Positions 1-13,940 of a stretch of 64,000 bases of DNA are shown here, one piece after another. The notes under the pieces are model-generated. The model was not told the DNA's origin. It saw nothing but the letters and a program-made list of their open reading frames with translations, and did no database searches. A program made the position numbers and the translations under genes. The stretch spans positions 278,535,888-278,599,887 of the forward strand of contig CM060964.1 of NCBI GenBank assembly GCA_030765045.1. The letters run 5' to 3'. The DNA is from Tenodera sinensis. Taxonomy: Eukaryota > Arthropoda > Insecta > Mantodea > Mantidae. Position 1 is the stretch's first letter. Every line of letters starts with the position of its first letter.

Positions 1-321
1 CTCCTGTCTTCCTAATTCTATTTTCTGTTCTAAGTTCTGTCTCACTTCCTCCATTTTCTGACCTATTTCTTTTTTATTATTTTCCAAGTCCTCTCTCACT
101 CCCTCTATTTTCTGACCTAAACTTTGTTCTATGTCCTGTTTTAATTCTGCCCTATTCTGTTCCATTTTCTGACCTAAACTTTGTTCTAGTCTTTCAAACA
201 TGATCATTAATAACCTTTGGTCTTTCCCTATTTCAACCTGTTCCTCACTTTCTAATTCTACCTGATAACTAGGCCTATCTGCCCCTTCCCTCACTCCTGT
301 TTCTATCTCTTTTCGCGACAT
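1..321 (-). CDS. gag-like protein, N-terminal 107 residues (cut by window edge)
   Basis: An open frame starts at the ATG on 321-319 and stays open for 107 codons to the left edge. The protein begins MSRKEIETG and is rich in Glu, Gln, Lys and Arg. It contains an imperfect repeat of about 20 residues built around the motif LGQKMEQ / IGQKMEEV, which predicts a coiled coil. It sits about 340 bases downstream of a tRNA-Lys primer site, where gag begins in LTR retrotransposons. No zinc knuckle or protease is visible because the frame leaves the window. The gag label comes from position and composition, not from a recognised capsid motif. Confidence 0.6.
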   Translation of the reverse strand, partial: MSRKEIETGVREGADRPSYQVELESEEQVEIGKDQRLLMIMFERLEQSLGQKMEQNRAELKQDIEQSLGQKIEGVREDLENNKKEIGQKMEEVRQNLEQKIELGRQE

Positions 322-659
322 TTTAATTTCTTTATTCAATTCACTTAAGGTTAAAAGTCCCACTACTTTGCCGCTTCTCAGTAACATAAAAATGGAAATA
401 AAATGTATGTGAAAACACAAAATTTTGATCCTACTTTCTTTTCCGTTGGTTCTTCATCCAGTTATTTACGTCTCCTGGGCAGTTGGCTTCGCTAGATGAT
501 CTCCGGTGTTTTCCCACGTTGGTTATCCGTGCATCAATGTTCTGATGTATCGTTGATATCAAACGATGGTCTAATGGCGTCTTTTTCCTGTGCGATGGGA
601 TGGCGTCACTTGATGTTTATTGTAATTTCAATACTCGTAATTTTGCGTTCCATCCTAAA

Positions 660-682
660 TTCGAGCCCCACGTTGGGCGCCA
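660..682 (-). promoter_or_regulatory. tRNA-Lys primer-binding site
   Basis: The minus strand reads TGGCGCCCAACGTGGGGC followed by TCGAA. This complements the 3' end of animal tRNA-Lys (CUU), including the T-arm segment TTCGAGCCCC. It lies three bases inside the LTR end at 686, as expected for a minus-strand primer site. Confidence 0.85.
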
Positions 683-685
683 TTT

Positions 686-1253
686 TGGTGCAGTTTTTAT
701 AAATGATTATTAACACATAGCAGCAAGAATAATGTTTTTCTCAGAAAGATGGAATACTGTGATAGCAGACGCGATTCTTATCTACAGGGTCGTGGTAACA
801 GAATGGAATGCATAAATCAATGTTCCTTTATCACAACATATTTATTCATTAACACTTCGTTATTTTACACTCTCAGCACCATATTAAATAATCAAAGACC
901 TTCACAATTAAATGATTTGGTAGAATCTACACTGGATAAATGTTTGGTGAAAGTTCCATGTTCATACGCTACCAAACACACGTCTTATCATCTTGAGCGT
1001 ATAGACGCTACTGAATGATCCCTTGGCGTCGCTTTGGTACGACACACCGCCATTTTTCTTTTCATCCGCGGTATTCATCCGCGCAAGTAGTTTTTATTGT
1101 TAAAACACAAACAATCTAGTAACAAGAAAACATTGGCTATCCTGAATATTAAAAATAAGTTCCTGATACACCCAAACAAGAACTAGAAATTTATACACTT
1201 TTAACAAACATTTATATGAACGATTTTCTATTGGGGTCTAATATTCTGTCTCA
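686..1253 (-). repeat. 5' LTR, 568 bp
   Basis: On the minus strand the LTR starts TGAGACAG and ends with CTGCACCA, giving TG...CA ends. The same termini and the same inner end block (AACATTTATATGAACGATTT-like, then TTGGGGTCT) recur in the solo LTRs at 59379 and 61306. The sequence after the outer end (GTTG) would be the 4-bp target duplication; its partner is off the window. Confidence 0.85.
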
Positions 1254-1257
1254 GTTG

Positions 1258-1471
1258 TTTCACGACGCTGTCAATTGCCGGGATCACATCAGCGTCGCAG
1301 GTGAGCCGGAATTTTGTCCCACAGGAGTTCTTTTACATGCCAGTAAATCTACTGACATGGAGCTGTCATTTTTAAGCACACTTAAAAACCATCGGTCTGG
1401 GCCGGATTTGAACCCGCGACCTTGGAATTAGTAGGCCAGTGTCTAACCTACTGAGTCACCCAGAACGACAG
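1258..1471 (-). mobile_element. tRNA-derived SINE, family 1, copy A
   Basis: Read on the minus strand, the head resembles a tRNA gene: an A box in GGGTGACTCAGTAGG and a B box GGTTCAAATCC. A body with the conserved block CCGGAATTTTGTCCC (plus strand) follows, then a GTTGTTT-type tail at the left. Further copies are at 6882-7099 and 17655-17874. The tail is cut by the LTR element ending at 1253. Confidence 0.8.
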
Positions 1472-1727
1472 GATATTCACTGGAAAAGTAGCAAAGGAGA
1501 AGAACAGTGTCGTTTAACAATGACTAACTCACGCATACACATGCTGACAGCCATTCAGAGAAATCCAAGACAATAATGTTACCACTAGAATGCAAAATGG
1601 CATTTAAAGAATAAAGTAAAATATAATTTCCTGTGAATGAAAAGTTAACTTTGCTGCAAGAATAGTACAAGCTACTTGTATTTTGTTCTACAGATAAAAA
1701 TGTACTCACCAATGTTGAAATCAGCTG

Positions 1728-2326
1728 TTAGTAAGTTTTGACAACTTCCGAGATGATTTTGCAGCCTTTGATGATTGTAATTCCTTTCTTATTTCCTTGG
1801 TCCGGAAAACGACACTTCATGTAATGCAGAATTAATTTGGGGACAAGATCCAGTAAATGTTCCTCACAACACCCAATTCCAGAAGCAACACGAATTTGGT
1901 TAACGCTGTCACAACAATCGAAAAATATATCGCCGCACAACTTACTTTCATTTGAAATTTTCTCTGTTAAAACCCTCTCTATTTGCGAAAGAATGCCATA
2001 TACAGATTTAGAGGGGTAAGTAAGGCATAAATTGTCTGTACCAGTTTTGTGATCTTTCATTGTAGTTAAAAGTGATACGGAGGGGAAATCTGCACACTTG
2101 CCATGGAGTAAATTGACACATGCTTTGAACAATTGTGTACTATATACCCACTCAAGTGATATACCAGACATTCTTTAGCCATATCTTTCTGAGTAATTTC
2201 AGGTACATTGATTTCCCATTCTGGTATATCAGGTTCCTCAATCTCAATTTCGTCCTTAACTTTGCTCTCTATATTTCCTGTAATTCCACTATTGTGGCTC
2301 TCTATCTTCTTTGCTAATAACTTCAT
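1728..2326 (-). pseudogene. C-terminal region of P-like transposase, broken (copy A)
   Basis: Two overlapping minus-strand frames join across a frameshift near 2160. The first contains AKECLVYHLSGYIVHNCSK, the second HGKCADFPSVSLLTTMKD followed by LCLTYPSKSVYGILSQIE. The pattern (GYIV..C...C, then KD..., then a PS..V..I...E block) resembles the conserved C-terminal end of THAP9/P transposases. It lies only about 350 bases past the THAP part, so the RNase H-like core is missing. The family call is by motif memory and is less certain than the THAP call. Confidence 0.5.
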
Positions 2327-2673
2327 TTGGTTAACGAATGATGTTAAAGACAGCTTTTGCCTATACTCACAATTGCCTTCAGATGATATTCCTAATTTGC
2401 TTGGAACATAAATGATTGTAACACATGCAACTGGAGAAAATCTATTGTAGATGGATGATGGTCGGAACAGATATATATCTCATTATATCTCATACCTTTC
2501 TTTTTAGTTGCCTTTGATCTTTTCAAAATTGTATCAACAACAATTTTTTATTTTTCAGTTAGGTATTTTGTTCCATCAGATTCATCGATATTGCTACTAC
2601 TTCCATTTACTTTCCTTTCAAGTACTTGAACCTTTGCATTGGCTACTTCCAATTGGCATTTAGTCTAATTATA

Positions 2674-3170
2674 TTACGCTGTTGTTGCTTTAACCTTTTT
2701 TTTTAATAGGCCTACTTTATTACTAAAATGTCTACTGCTCTCCCCTGCGAGAGGAAAATTAACAGTGGTATTTTGAAGGCCTTCTACATGATTCCCACTG
2801 TCTTCTAAATTGGTATTTCTTCCAACCCTTTTTGATAGTCGCTGTGAAGGAGCTTTACGGGAGTCTATTGGCCGTGATAAGTTTTTAGGAAGATTAGGAA
2901 AACGATGTGGAACTGCATGAGGCATTAACTTCCATCTTTGCCTTGCAATCTGAACATTTTCTCCATTAACTGTAAACTTGTGTACCTTTATCAAACGTTC
3001 TTATGAAAAATGTGAATCACACACATAAATATTAGAAGAAAGGCACTTGTCCTTTCTTGGTATGGCCCTCTTCCATTTAGACAACAGTAGTTTATCTTTT
3101 GGAGGTGTAAAGGTTTACCCTTAGATTTGACACATCCAGATCTACAACCAGGCACAAAACACATAGGCAT
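2674..3170 (-). pseudogene. THAP domain of P-like transposase, broken (copy A)
   Basis: The minus strand from the ATG at 3170 gives MPMCFVPGC (the C-x4-C pair of THAP zinc fingers). After a frameshift it continues LSKWKRAIPRK, then CDSHF (the C-x2-H pair), an in-frame TAA, and later WKLMPHAVPHRFPNLPK, which matches the AVPxxF end of the THAP fold. The order and spacing fit one complete THAP domain of about 90 residues. The part after the stop runs on for about 75 residues without a known domain. THAP domains bind specific DNA and form the N-terminus of P-element transposases. The frameshift and stop make this copy non-functional as read. Confidence 0.7.
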
Positions 3171-3408
3171 GTCGATTAATTCTATAAATTCACAGTTTCA
3201 TAAAAATTAACCACAATTCATCGCACTTTAACGAACACAGCAACCATACACAACAATACTCCAATGCAATGCCTTGCAAAAAGCGCTGTACATAGCCACA
3301 CTAACGACTTTGCTGCCACCTGACGAAGGCGCCAGCTAGCTCTTGTATAATCATATGGAAGAGCCGTGGAGTGATCACACTTCCTCTTTCTATCCGCTCT
3401 GCTATTAC

Positions 3409-4527
<1,119 letters not shown>

Positions 4528-4717
4528 TTACTATTATTACTACTATTACTACTATTATTACTATTATTACTATTGTTACTATTGTTACTATTGTTACTAT
4601 TGTTACTACTGTTACTATTGTTACTATTGTTACTATTGTTACTATTGTTACTATTATTACTATTATTACTATTATTACTATTACTATTATTACTATTATT
4701 ATTATTATTATTATTAC

Positions 4718-4748
<31 letters not shown>

Positions 4749-4918
4749 TATTAATTATTATTATTTATCAATTATTATTATTATCATTATTTATTATTAT
4801 TATATTATTATTATTATTATTGTTGTTGTTGTTGTTATTGTTATTGTTGCTGTTACTGTTACTGCTACCATTACTATTACTTTTACTATTACTATTATTA
4901 TTACTATTATTATTAGTA

Positions 4919-4960
<42 letters not shown>

Positions 4961-5061
4961 TATTAATTATTATTATGATTATTATTATTGTTATTATTAT
5001 TATTACTGTCGTCGTTATTATTACTATTATCACGACCATCATTATCACTATCATAATTTCC

Positions 5062-5103
<42 letters not shown>

Positions 5104-5108
5104 TTTTT
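4528..5108. repeat. Compound (ATT)n/(ATTACT)n/(TTG)n microsatellite, (TA)n and T-run
   Basis: Trinucleotide-based repeat with hexamer variants (TTACTATTG and similar), then (TA)10-like and about 23 T. It is probably the expanded 3' tail of the LINE to its left. Confidence 0.9.
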
Positions 5109-6478
5109 GCACTGTACATATGTAATTTTTTGAAGGGATTACATTTTTGTATACCTGGTATGTATCCTATTTCTGAGAAATGAATTTGCTTTTGGAGGAA
5201 TAAAGATTGCTTCATATTTTCATGGATGTCGTTATTTCATTTATCCATAACCTATCAAGCAGCAACGACAACCTTTCCAAACGTGCCACCAAACAAGTAA
5301 AAGCTTACAGTAGAAAACAGTGGTTTGGCTTAAAACATGTTTTCAGTGGTGATAAACTATTTTATTCGATATTACTGTTTATATTATAATTGTTATTATT
5401 GTTACTGTGTTAATATAGCAATGGTGATGTAGTAGCCCACTAAGTTACGCTTAATTTTTATATTAGCTTAATAACATTGAAATCACATACACGTGCTTTC
5501 CTGATTTCTGGTAACCTACCTTAGGCCTAATGTTCAATGTATGTATTTCTAATTTCACTGCATCATCTCATCCAACATATTGCACTATGAAGCAAATTAA
5601 TGGCCTATGTTACTTACCTTAGTATTATGCAATTAGCGAAACATAGAAACCTTAATACAATAAGGTATTAATCTTAATCTAAAGTCCTAAACTAATTTCG
5701 AGAGAATATACTCTATCTATTTTGGTAAGATGTCACAATAGAGGCTATAGAAGTTGCCATGCTAGTGTTTTCGAGTACATACAAGGCAAGCCACTGACTA
5801 CTGAAACTTCCGCTTGCCATAAGCAAAATGGAAACTTAATAATTTGGATAATGAACAATGCTGTATACGATAATCCTTCTTACATATTCAAACCTGCCGC
5901 CAAATAAAGAGTTCGGTTATATACCCAGTGTACTGAGTCGTATGACGTCACAGAACCGAACCGTCACGAGCACATTTTTACATAAAATGTCTCGCTTGAG
6001 ACATGGGTGTAAATGATTATCCTCTTAATCTTGAAAATTACCTAAAAGCACAGGTAAGGATTGCAAGGATCCTATTACTTTCACATATATGAAATTACAC
6101 AAAAGGATACTACACATTCTCTAGAAATGCCTATGTAATTATAAATAAGCTGACAGTGTCTGTCAACCATTTGACTTGCTACTTCATCGCTCAAAAGGCT
6201 CACTAATTTTTTAAGAACACACGATGGATCCTTTATGCCATATTTTGATATTTCTCTCCACTGTGGATAACTACAATGTTCAGAAGAATCCATATTGATC
6301 TGCTGGCTTTCGAGAAAATTAACCTTCCAATTATTCAACTCAAAAGATCCCGCAACCTAGAAACAAAACATTTGAAGGTACAAAATTTTAATCACAGTGT
6401 AGGAAGGTTAGCCAATGGGACGATGCCGAAGGTCCCCAAAGTCTTTCAAAATGTCCCATTTTTGAGCAAAATAAGCTG

Positions 6479-6479
<1 letters not shown>
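5109..6479. other. Unassigned sequence
   Basis: No recognised gene, transposon end or RNA. It is AT-rich with stops in all frames. An 85-codon minus-strand frame (6338-6081) shows no family resemblance. AATAAA near 5199 and T-runs suggest decayed retroposon tails. Confidence 0.5.
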
Positions 6480-6726
<247 letters not shown>

Positions 6727-6881
6727 ATATTAGTATTACTATTACCATAGCGAGTAGAAGGAGAACTGCGATCACTGCTGTAGTTCATTTGTTCCGCCGC
6801 ACAGGTGGCAGCGCAATTGATAGTGCGGTACAATGCTAACACAAACACTAGCGTTTAGCAGGAGATTCATTTTTTTAAATT

Positions 6882-7099
6882 GTTGTTTAACGACTCTGCC
6901 AATTGCCGGGATCACATCAGCGTTGCCGGTGAGCCGGAATTTCGTCCCGCAGGAGTTCTTTCACATGCCAGCAAATCTAGTGACACAGAGCTGTCATTTT
7001 AAAGTACACTTAAAAACCATCGGTCTGGGCCGGATTTGAACCCGCGACCTTGGAATTAGTAGGCCAGTGTCTAACCTACTGAGTCACCCAGAACGACAG
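6882..7099 (-). mobile_element. tRNA-derived SINE, family 1, copy B
   Basis: Same layout as 1258-1471. The left part (to about 7008) differs from copy A at many positions. From about 7009 to the right, including the tRNA-like head, it is almost identical to copy A. The switch marks the left edge of the duplicated P-like block. Confidence 0.8.
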
Positions 7100-7355
7100 G
7101 ATATTCACTGGAAAAGTAGCAAAGGAGAAGAACAGTGTCGTTTAACAATGACTAACTCACGCATACACATTCTGACAGCCATTCAGAGAAATCCAAGACA
7201 ATAATGTTACCACTAGAATGCAAAATGGCATTTAAAGAATAAAGTAAAATATAATTTCCTGTGAATGAAAAGTTAACTTTGCTGCAAGAATAGTACAAGC
7301 TACTTGTATTTTGTTCTACAGATAAAAATGTACTCACCAATGTTGAAATCAGCTG

Positions 7356-7954
7356 TTAGTAAGCTTTGACTACTTCCGAGATGATTTTGCAGCCTTTGAT
7401 GATTGTAATTCCTTTCTTATTTCCTTGGTCCGGAAAACGACACTTCATGTAATGCAGAATTAATTTGGGGACAAGATCCAGTAAATGTTCCTCACAACAC
7501 CCAATTCCAGAAGCAACACGAATTCGGTTAACGCTGTCACAACAATCGAAAAATATATCGCCGCACAACTTACTTTCATTTGAAATTTTCTCTGTTAAAA
7601 CCCTCTCTATTTGCGAAAGAATGCCATATACAGATTTAGAGGGGTAAGTAAGGCATAAATTGTCTGTACCAGTTTTGTGATCTTTCATTGTAGTTAAAAG
7701 TGATACGGAGGGGAAATCTGCACACTTGCCATGGAGTAAATTGACACATGCTTTGAACAATTGTGTACTATATACCCACTCAAGTGATATACCAGACATT
7801 CTTTAGCCATATCTTTCTGAGTAATTTCAGGTACATTGTTTTCCCATTCTGGTATATCAGGTTCCTCAATCTCAATTTCGTCCTTAACTTTGCTCTCTAT
7901 ATTTCCTGTAATTCCACTATTGTGGCTCGCTATCTTCTTTGCTAATAACTTCAT
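7356..7954 (-). pseudogene. C-terminal region of P-like transposase, broken (copy B)
   Basis: Same two frames and motifs as copy A (LSGYIVHNCSK; TYPSKSVYGILSQIERV), with only a few residue changes such as Q to R in SVNRIRVASG. Confidence 0.5.
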
Positions 7955-8303
7955 TTGGTTAACGAATGATGTTAAAGGCAGCTCTTGCCTATACTCACAA
8001 TTGCCTTCAGACGATATTCCTAATTTGCTTGGAACATAATTGACTGTAACATATGCAACTGGAGAAAATCTATTGTAGATGGATGATGGTCGGAATATAT
8101 CTCATTAGGTATGTCTCACACCTTTCTTTTTAGTCACCTTTCATCTTTTCAAAATTGTATCAACAACAATTTTTTGTTTTTACTTAGGTATTTTGTTCCA
8201 TCAGATTCATCGATATTGCTACTAATTCCATTTACTTTCCCTTCAAGTACCTACTTGAATCTTTGCATTGGCTACTTTCAATTAGCATTTTAGTCTAATT
8301 ATA

Positions 8304-8797
8304 TTACGCTGTTGTTGCTTTAACCCTTTTTAATAGGCCTACTCTATTACTAAAATGTCTACTGCTCTCCCCTGTGAGAGGAAAATTAACAGTGGTTTTT
8401 TGAAGGCCTTCTACATGATTCCCACTGTCTTCTAAATTGGTATTTCTTCCAACCCTTTTTGATAGTCGCTGTGAAGGAGCTTTACGGGAGTCTATTGGCC
8501 GTGATAAGTTTTTAGGAAGATTAGGAAAACGATGTGGAACTGCATGAGGCATTAACTTCCATCTTTGCCTTGCAATCTGAACATTTTCTCCATTAACTGT
8601 AAACTTGTGTACCTTTATCAAACGTTCTTATGAAAAATGTGAATCACACACGTAAATATTAGAAGAAAGGCACTTGTCCTTTCTTGGTATGGCGCTCTTC
8701 CATTTAGACAACAGTAGTTTATGTTTTGGAGGTGTAAAGGTTTACACTTAGATTTGACACATCCAGATCTACAACCAGGCACAAAACACATAGGCAT
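8304..8797 (-). pseudogene. THAP domain of P-like transposase, broken (copy B)
   Basis: The ATG at 8797 begins the same CFVPGC pair; CDSHF is again followed by an in-frame stop, and AVPHRFPNLPK follows in the last frame. Shared defects with copy A show that duplication came after inactivation. Confidence 0.68.
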
Positions 8798-9029
8798 GTC
8801 GATTATTTCTATAAATTCACAGTTTCATAAAAATTAACCATAATTCATCGCACTTTAACGAACACAGCAACCATACACAACAATACTCCAATGCAATGCC
8901 TTGCAAAAAGCGCTGTACATAGCCACACTAACGACTTTGCTGCCACCTGACGGAGGCGCCAGCTAGCTCTTGTATAATCATATGGAAGAGCCGTGGAGTG
9001 ATCACACTTCCTCTTTCTATCCGTTCTGC

Positions 9030-9788
<759 letters not shown>

Positions 9789-10060
9789 GACAGCCTTCGT
9801 AGTGCAGTTGGTAGCGCGCCTTCCTCTGGCGCGGAGAACCCGGGTTCGATCCCCGGTATTGGCATGGAATTTTTCCCCCACTGGGAGGTCTGGTACGAGG
9901 TGCACTCAGCCTCGTTAGGTCCATGAGGGGCCAATTGAGGAGCAATCCTGATAGAAAGGTAGCGTCCCTAAAAGGTCAAGCAGTCGGTTTACGGTCGGTG
10001 GAGTCGGCGTGCTGACCCCGGCCATCCACAACGCATTACAATTTTTTCATACAATCATTT
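9789..10060 (+). mobile_element. tRNA-derived SINE, family 2
   Basis: The head reads CCTTCGTAGTGCAGTTGG (A-box region) and GGGTTCGATCCCCGGT (B box). A body with GGAATTTTTCCCCC and GTGCACTCAGCCTCGTTAGG follows. A second, cut copy ends the window at 63875-64000. Confidence 0.8.
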
Positions 10061-10540
10061 AGCACTGCATTTTTTTTTTTTTTTTTTTTTTGTGCATATA
10101 ATAGTGTTGAGCAGCTATATTTACCTAAAAGAGCGAACAAAGAATTTACAAGTCAATCCGTTCCGTTCTAAGACAGTGGCGTACGCTGAGACGAGTCAGC
10201 GTTTCACTGCCTGTATGTGACATGCCTAGAACAGCCTCCCCACAAACCCCTCACATATATCCTCCGTTCCCCTCTCACCACGGCAAGCCCCTCACATATA
10301 CGCCGGCGTTTACTCGTATGCTGTAGCGCGGTTCTGACTCCAGAGTGTTGTTGAGGAACTGTTAACTGTGTTCCTTTGCAAATAAAGTTGTTGTATATAA
10401 AGTCAAAGTGCGTATGATATTTACATAATAAGAAAAGTGACATATCACACCAGCTAAGGTGTTTTCTCTTATTCATTTTTTCGAATCTTGGGAATTACAT
10501 ATTCCTCACTACGTTTGGTTTTTGATAGTTGTACATTTTT
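10061..10540. other. Unassigned sequence
   Basis: Starts with a run of about 22 T. AATAAAG at about 10381 followed by TTGTTGTATATAA resembles a polyadenylation region or LTR end, but no paired terminus was found. Confidence 0.4.
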
Positions 10541-10677
10541 GCTTTCTCTACTACGTTTAGTAAAATAGAGGAAGTATTGTATTTCACCCAAAAATTAGAA
10601 TTCGATATTTAACCACAAATACACGTTTTGAGGCACCTTGGTTCCAATAAAAGCATTTTTAGAAAAAGGTGCTTGTT

Positions 10678-10736
<59 letters not shown>

Positions 10737-11120
10737 GGGGGGTCTGTTGATAGCACAACTCAAAAAGGAAAAGTCGGTTAAAAATCAAAGTGGTATTTAA
10801 GTTTAATGTATTTCAAGGATGCGACATGAAGATTTTGGAGAAAATTCTTCCACCCTAAACTACCCTTTACATGGAAAATTTCCGAAGGTTTTGATTTTCT
10901 TGAGAATGGCTCTAACGATTTTGATTAAAGTGCCATATATTTCAAATCTTTTCATCACAACTGAAATGTATATCTTGAATTTTCAGGCTAGAGCCCATGT
11001 AGTCCTATTTACTCTGGATAACTTTCGCATTACTGGTAAACCGTAAGAGTTGGCCCAAATCTTACTATACAAAGGATGCAGATCCTGCTAAAATACACAC
11101 TTACCAGTAGAGAAAGTAAA
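10541..11120 (+). repeat. Family H repeat, copy H1 (rearranged)
   Basis: Starts GCTTTCTCTACTACG and carries the family body with a (TG)n(AG)n microsatellite at 10678-10735. It ends in an inverted copy of the start (CAGTAGAGAAAGTAAA) instead of the usual hairpin end, so the 3' part was replaced or lost. Confidence 0.7.
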
Positions 11121-11255
11121 AGGGATCAGTTGCCAAGGATTTTAAACTATCCAGACCATCACTTTAGTAATGAGAGAATGGCGAACTTCCAAATATGTTA
11201 CACCGTTCTTTCATCAGTCATTGCTGAACTTTAAAGAAAGTGAGTACTAATTTTT

Positions 11256-11853
11256 ACTTTCTCTACTGGTAAGTACTAGAAGTATTGTATTCCACTCAAG
11301 AATTCTATGTCGAGATTTCACCGGAAATATATGTTTTGAGACCCCCTGAATCCAAGAAAAGCATATGTGTGTGTCTGTCTGTGAAGCTGTGGACAGCATA
11401 ACTCAAACACGAAAAGTCGGTTAAAAGCCAAAGTTGGTATTTAAGTGTAATGTCTTTCAAGGATGTGACACGAAAATTTTGAAGAAAATAGTCCCCACCC
11501 TAAACTACTCTTTACATGGAAAATGTTGATTTTGTTGAAAATGGCTTTAACGATCTTGATTAAAATGTCGTGTGTTGAAGATATTTGTATGACAAATGAA
11601 ATGTATATTTTGACTTTTCTGGCTATAGCCTATGTAGTCCTGTTTACTCTGGATGACTTTTGAATAACTCGTAAACCGTAAAAGATAGACAAAGTCTTAC
11701 TGTACAACAAATGTAGATCTCGCTAAAACACACAATTTGTCTGGATAAGTTTTTTTGTAGAGTGAACTATTTCGGAGATATTTCTTGTTACTTGTATCAG
11801 TTTCACAACAATTAAAACTTTCGTGAAATGTAACATCGTTGTTGATTTTATAT
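11256..11853 (+). repeat. Family H repeat, copy H2, cut by a LINE
   Basis: Starts ACTTTCTCTACTGGTAAG. It runs through the family body to ATCGTTGTTGATTTTATA, where the 3' tail of the minus-strand LINE begins. Confidence 0.7.
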
Positions 11854-11989
11854 GTTCTTCTTCTTTTCTTCTTCAATTTTTGTTAACGCTACAGCCAACC
11901 TCGTAGGTGGGCTACTGCGTCCAGTGGTGATGTAGCATCACAATAAACAGTTCATAAACGTAGGAGGTGGGTGGTATATTGGGAGCTAC

Positions 11990-13212
11990 AATTTCGTTTT
12001 TGTTTTCGTAGTAAAACAAAACATTGCCCGGTATATACGGGCAGACAGAGGTAGTAGTAAAGACGGGACTGAAAAAGGACCACAAGGCAGAAAACTATAC
12101 AGAGAAACCAGCAAATTATTGGTAAATGCTTCATGATTGGGACACTCAAATAATAAATGGCTTATCGTGCCAGGAAGGCCGCAATCACAGTGATCAATGT
12201 CTCGTTGTCGAATACGGAAAGGATATTCCGGTGTACGTGTGGTATTACATAACAGTCTAAAATAAGTCTTAAGAGCTCGTTAATCTAAACGTGGTAGGAA
12301 AGTGATAAATGTTTGCAGTTCCGACACCAATTGCAGTCCTTGTACTCGTCGTGGATCTATCCTCGGTATAAACGAGTGTAAAACATCATGCAGAGGTGTC
12401 AAAAAGTCCCTATCTATTCGAGCTGATGACGCCGTCTTAACCGCACTATCAATGTTTTCATTACCCAATATCCCTACAGGACTGGGTATCCAAACCATGA
12501 ATACCTTCGCCGAAGATAATACAATCCGGAGAGCGTCTTTTAATAAAATGTCATATATTTGCTATTTTGAATCCGTATATGGTTTAGCGAATGCTTGTAG
12601 GGCACTCATACTGTCCATAAAAATAACGATTGATTGAAGGCGTAATCGGATACCATAGCGTATGGCTTGATACAGTGTAATTGTTTCTGCCGTACCTATA
12701 AACCCACATCTGAGGTAGTCCAGTCATCAAAACCGGCGCTAACTCCCTGTGGCGTTTTAGAACCATCTGTAAAAGTAATATGTAATTTGGGTAGATCGTT
12801 GGTATTACGAAGATCTGCCAAATGCGAGATCCAAAACGTTTGTGGATCGAGCACTAAATCTCGGAAGGTGTCCCGGTCAATATGCAAATGGTCTAAAAAA
12901 CGGCAGTCCCTATCCATTAAATAGATGAGTCTACCCAGCATGGTGTATACCTTAGCCACTGTCTGGAAGTTAGATAGTGCACGAATTAAGGACTCTGAGT
13001 GGCCACCGTTAGCGCATTATCTATCCCTCTAAGTTGACATAAACGCCGTAATTTCGGCAGTAAAACATTCTGGGTGTGAGTCAGTAGATCGGCAATGAAT
13101 GGTTCACCCCTAAGAGTATCCCTAAAACAAGTAGAAAATAGGAGTTTTTTGTACCAAAACCCGGGCAGGCTGTCCATTGACATGGAATATTAGTTTGAAC
13201 AGTTGACAAAAA
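11990..13212 (-). pseudogene. RNase H domain and C-terminal zinc motif of LINE-1
   Basis: Minus-strand frames give LHITFTDGSKTPQGVSAGF (first RNase H Asp in TDGS). After frameshifts comes FMDSMSALQAFAKP (the DS.SAL block), then VWIPSPVGILGNENIDSAVK (WIPSHVGI.GNE..D type with His replaced by Pro). It ends in CDCGLPGTISHLLFECPNHE, a typical LINE C-terminal Cys/His motif. Several frameshifts separate the blocks. RNase H would remove RNA from the RNA-DNA hybrid during target-primed reverse transcription. Confidence 0.8.
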
Positions 13213-13940
13213 ATCCGATGTGTTGCACTCACATGAATTTCTCTACTCTTGTACTAACCATTCTTACAAACTCTTATTCCTATAACATCTTTGAGTTAGT
13301 TGAGATAAACATGTACACAAATTATCTCATTGTTTATTTCCTTGTAGGTGCAAGGGGAATATGAGAATACAGTAGGCTTTGAGCAATAGTCAAATCTTTT
13401 AAAGCTTTGAGACCCCATTCTCATTGCACGCTTAACATATAAAAGAAATTAACAACGATGTTCCATTTCACGAAAGTTTTAAGTTTTCCGAAACTTCCAC
13501 ACATAATACGGAATATCTGCGAAACGGTTCACTCTACAAACAAATTTATTTAGACATAAAGTGTGTGTTTTAGCGAGATCGACATTTTTTGTATACTAAG
13601 ATTTTGTCTATCTCTTACGGTTCACCAGTTGTGCAAAGTCATTCAGAATAAATAAGTCGTCATGGGCTATAGCCAGAAAATTCAAAATATACATTTCATT
13701 TGTCATACCAATATCGTAAACATGGCATTTTAATCAAAATCGTTTGAGCCATTTTCAAGAAATTAAATTTTTTTTAAAAAATGTTCAATGTAAAGGGTAG
13801 TTTAGGATGGAGCTATTTTCTCCAAAATCTTTGTGTTGCATCCTTGAAAGACATTAAACTTAAATATCAACTTTGGTTTTAACCGACTTTTCGTTTTTGA
13901 GTTATGCTGTCCACAGACACACAGACCTTTTTTCTAAAAA
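13213..13940 (-). repeat. Family H repeat, copy H3 (5' truncated)
   Basis: Begins at its 3' hairpin end (GATGTGTTGCACTCACATG) and stops at CTTTTTTCTAAAAA, where copy H4 begins. Confidence 0.75.

Larger units (their letters stand above)
1..1253 (-). mobile_element. LTR retrotransposon, 5' part (LTR, primer site, leader, gag start)
   Basis: Read on the minus strand, the order is LTR (1253-686), three bases, a tRNA primer-binding site (682-660), an untranslated leader (659-322) and the start of a gag-like reading frame running off the left edge. This is the standard 5' architecture of an LTR retrotransposon. Two solo LTRs of the same family lie at 59379-60016 and 61306-61899; the first has a clean 4-bp target duplication. 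A tRNA-Lys primer and 4-bp duplications suit a Ty3/gypsy-type element, but no pol is in view, so the superfamily is inferred. The element appears to have landed in the tail of the SINE that follows it at 1258. Confidence 0.82.
1472..3408 (-). mobile_element. P-element-like (THAP) unit, copy A, internally deleted
   Basis: This unit is repeated almost base for base at 7100-9036. Its minus strand encodes a THAP DNA-binding domain (3170-2674), a short coiled-coil stretch, and a region resembling the C-terminal zinc/GTP-region end of P transposases (2326-1728). The catalytic core expected between these parts is absent, so it resembles internally deleted P derivatives that keep only the DNA-binding end. 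Both copies share the same stop after the CDSHF motif and both run at the right into (ATT)n. Near-identity of the two copies suggests recent duplication or amplification of an already dead sequence. No terminal inverted repeat was found. Confidence 0.6.

Noticed and set aside
749..1018. 89-codon plus-strand frame inside the LTR
   Set aside because: Antisense to the LTR, with no homologous frame in the other two LTR copies.
6081..6338. 85-codon minus-strand frame
   Set aside because: No recognisable domain and no neighbouring coding signal.
10204..10476. 90-codon minus-strand frame in unassigned sequence
   Set aside because: No family resemblance; the surroundings suggest an LTR-like or retroposon end instead.
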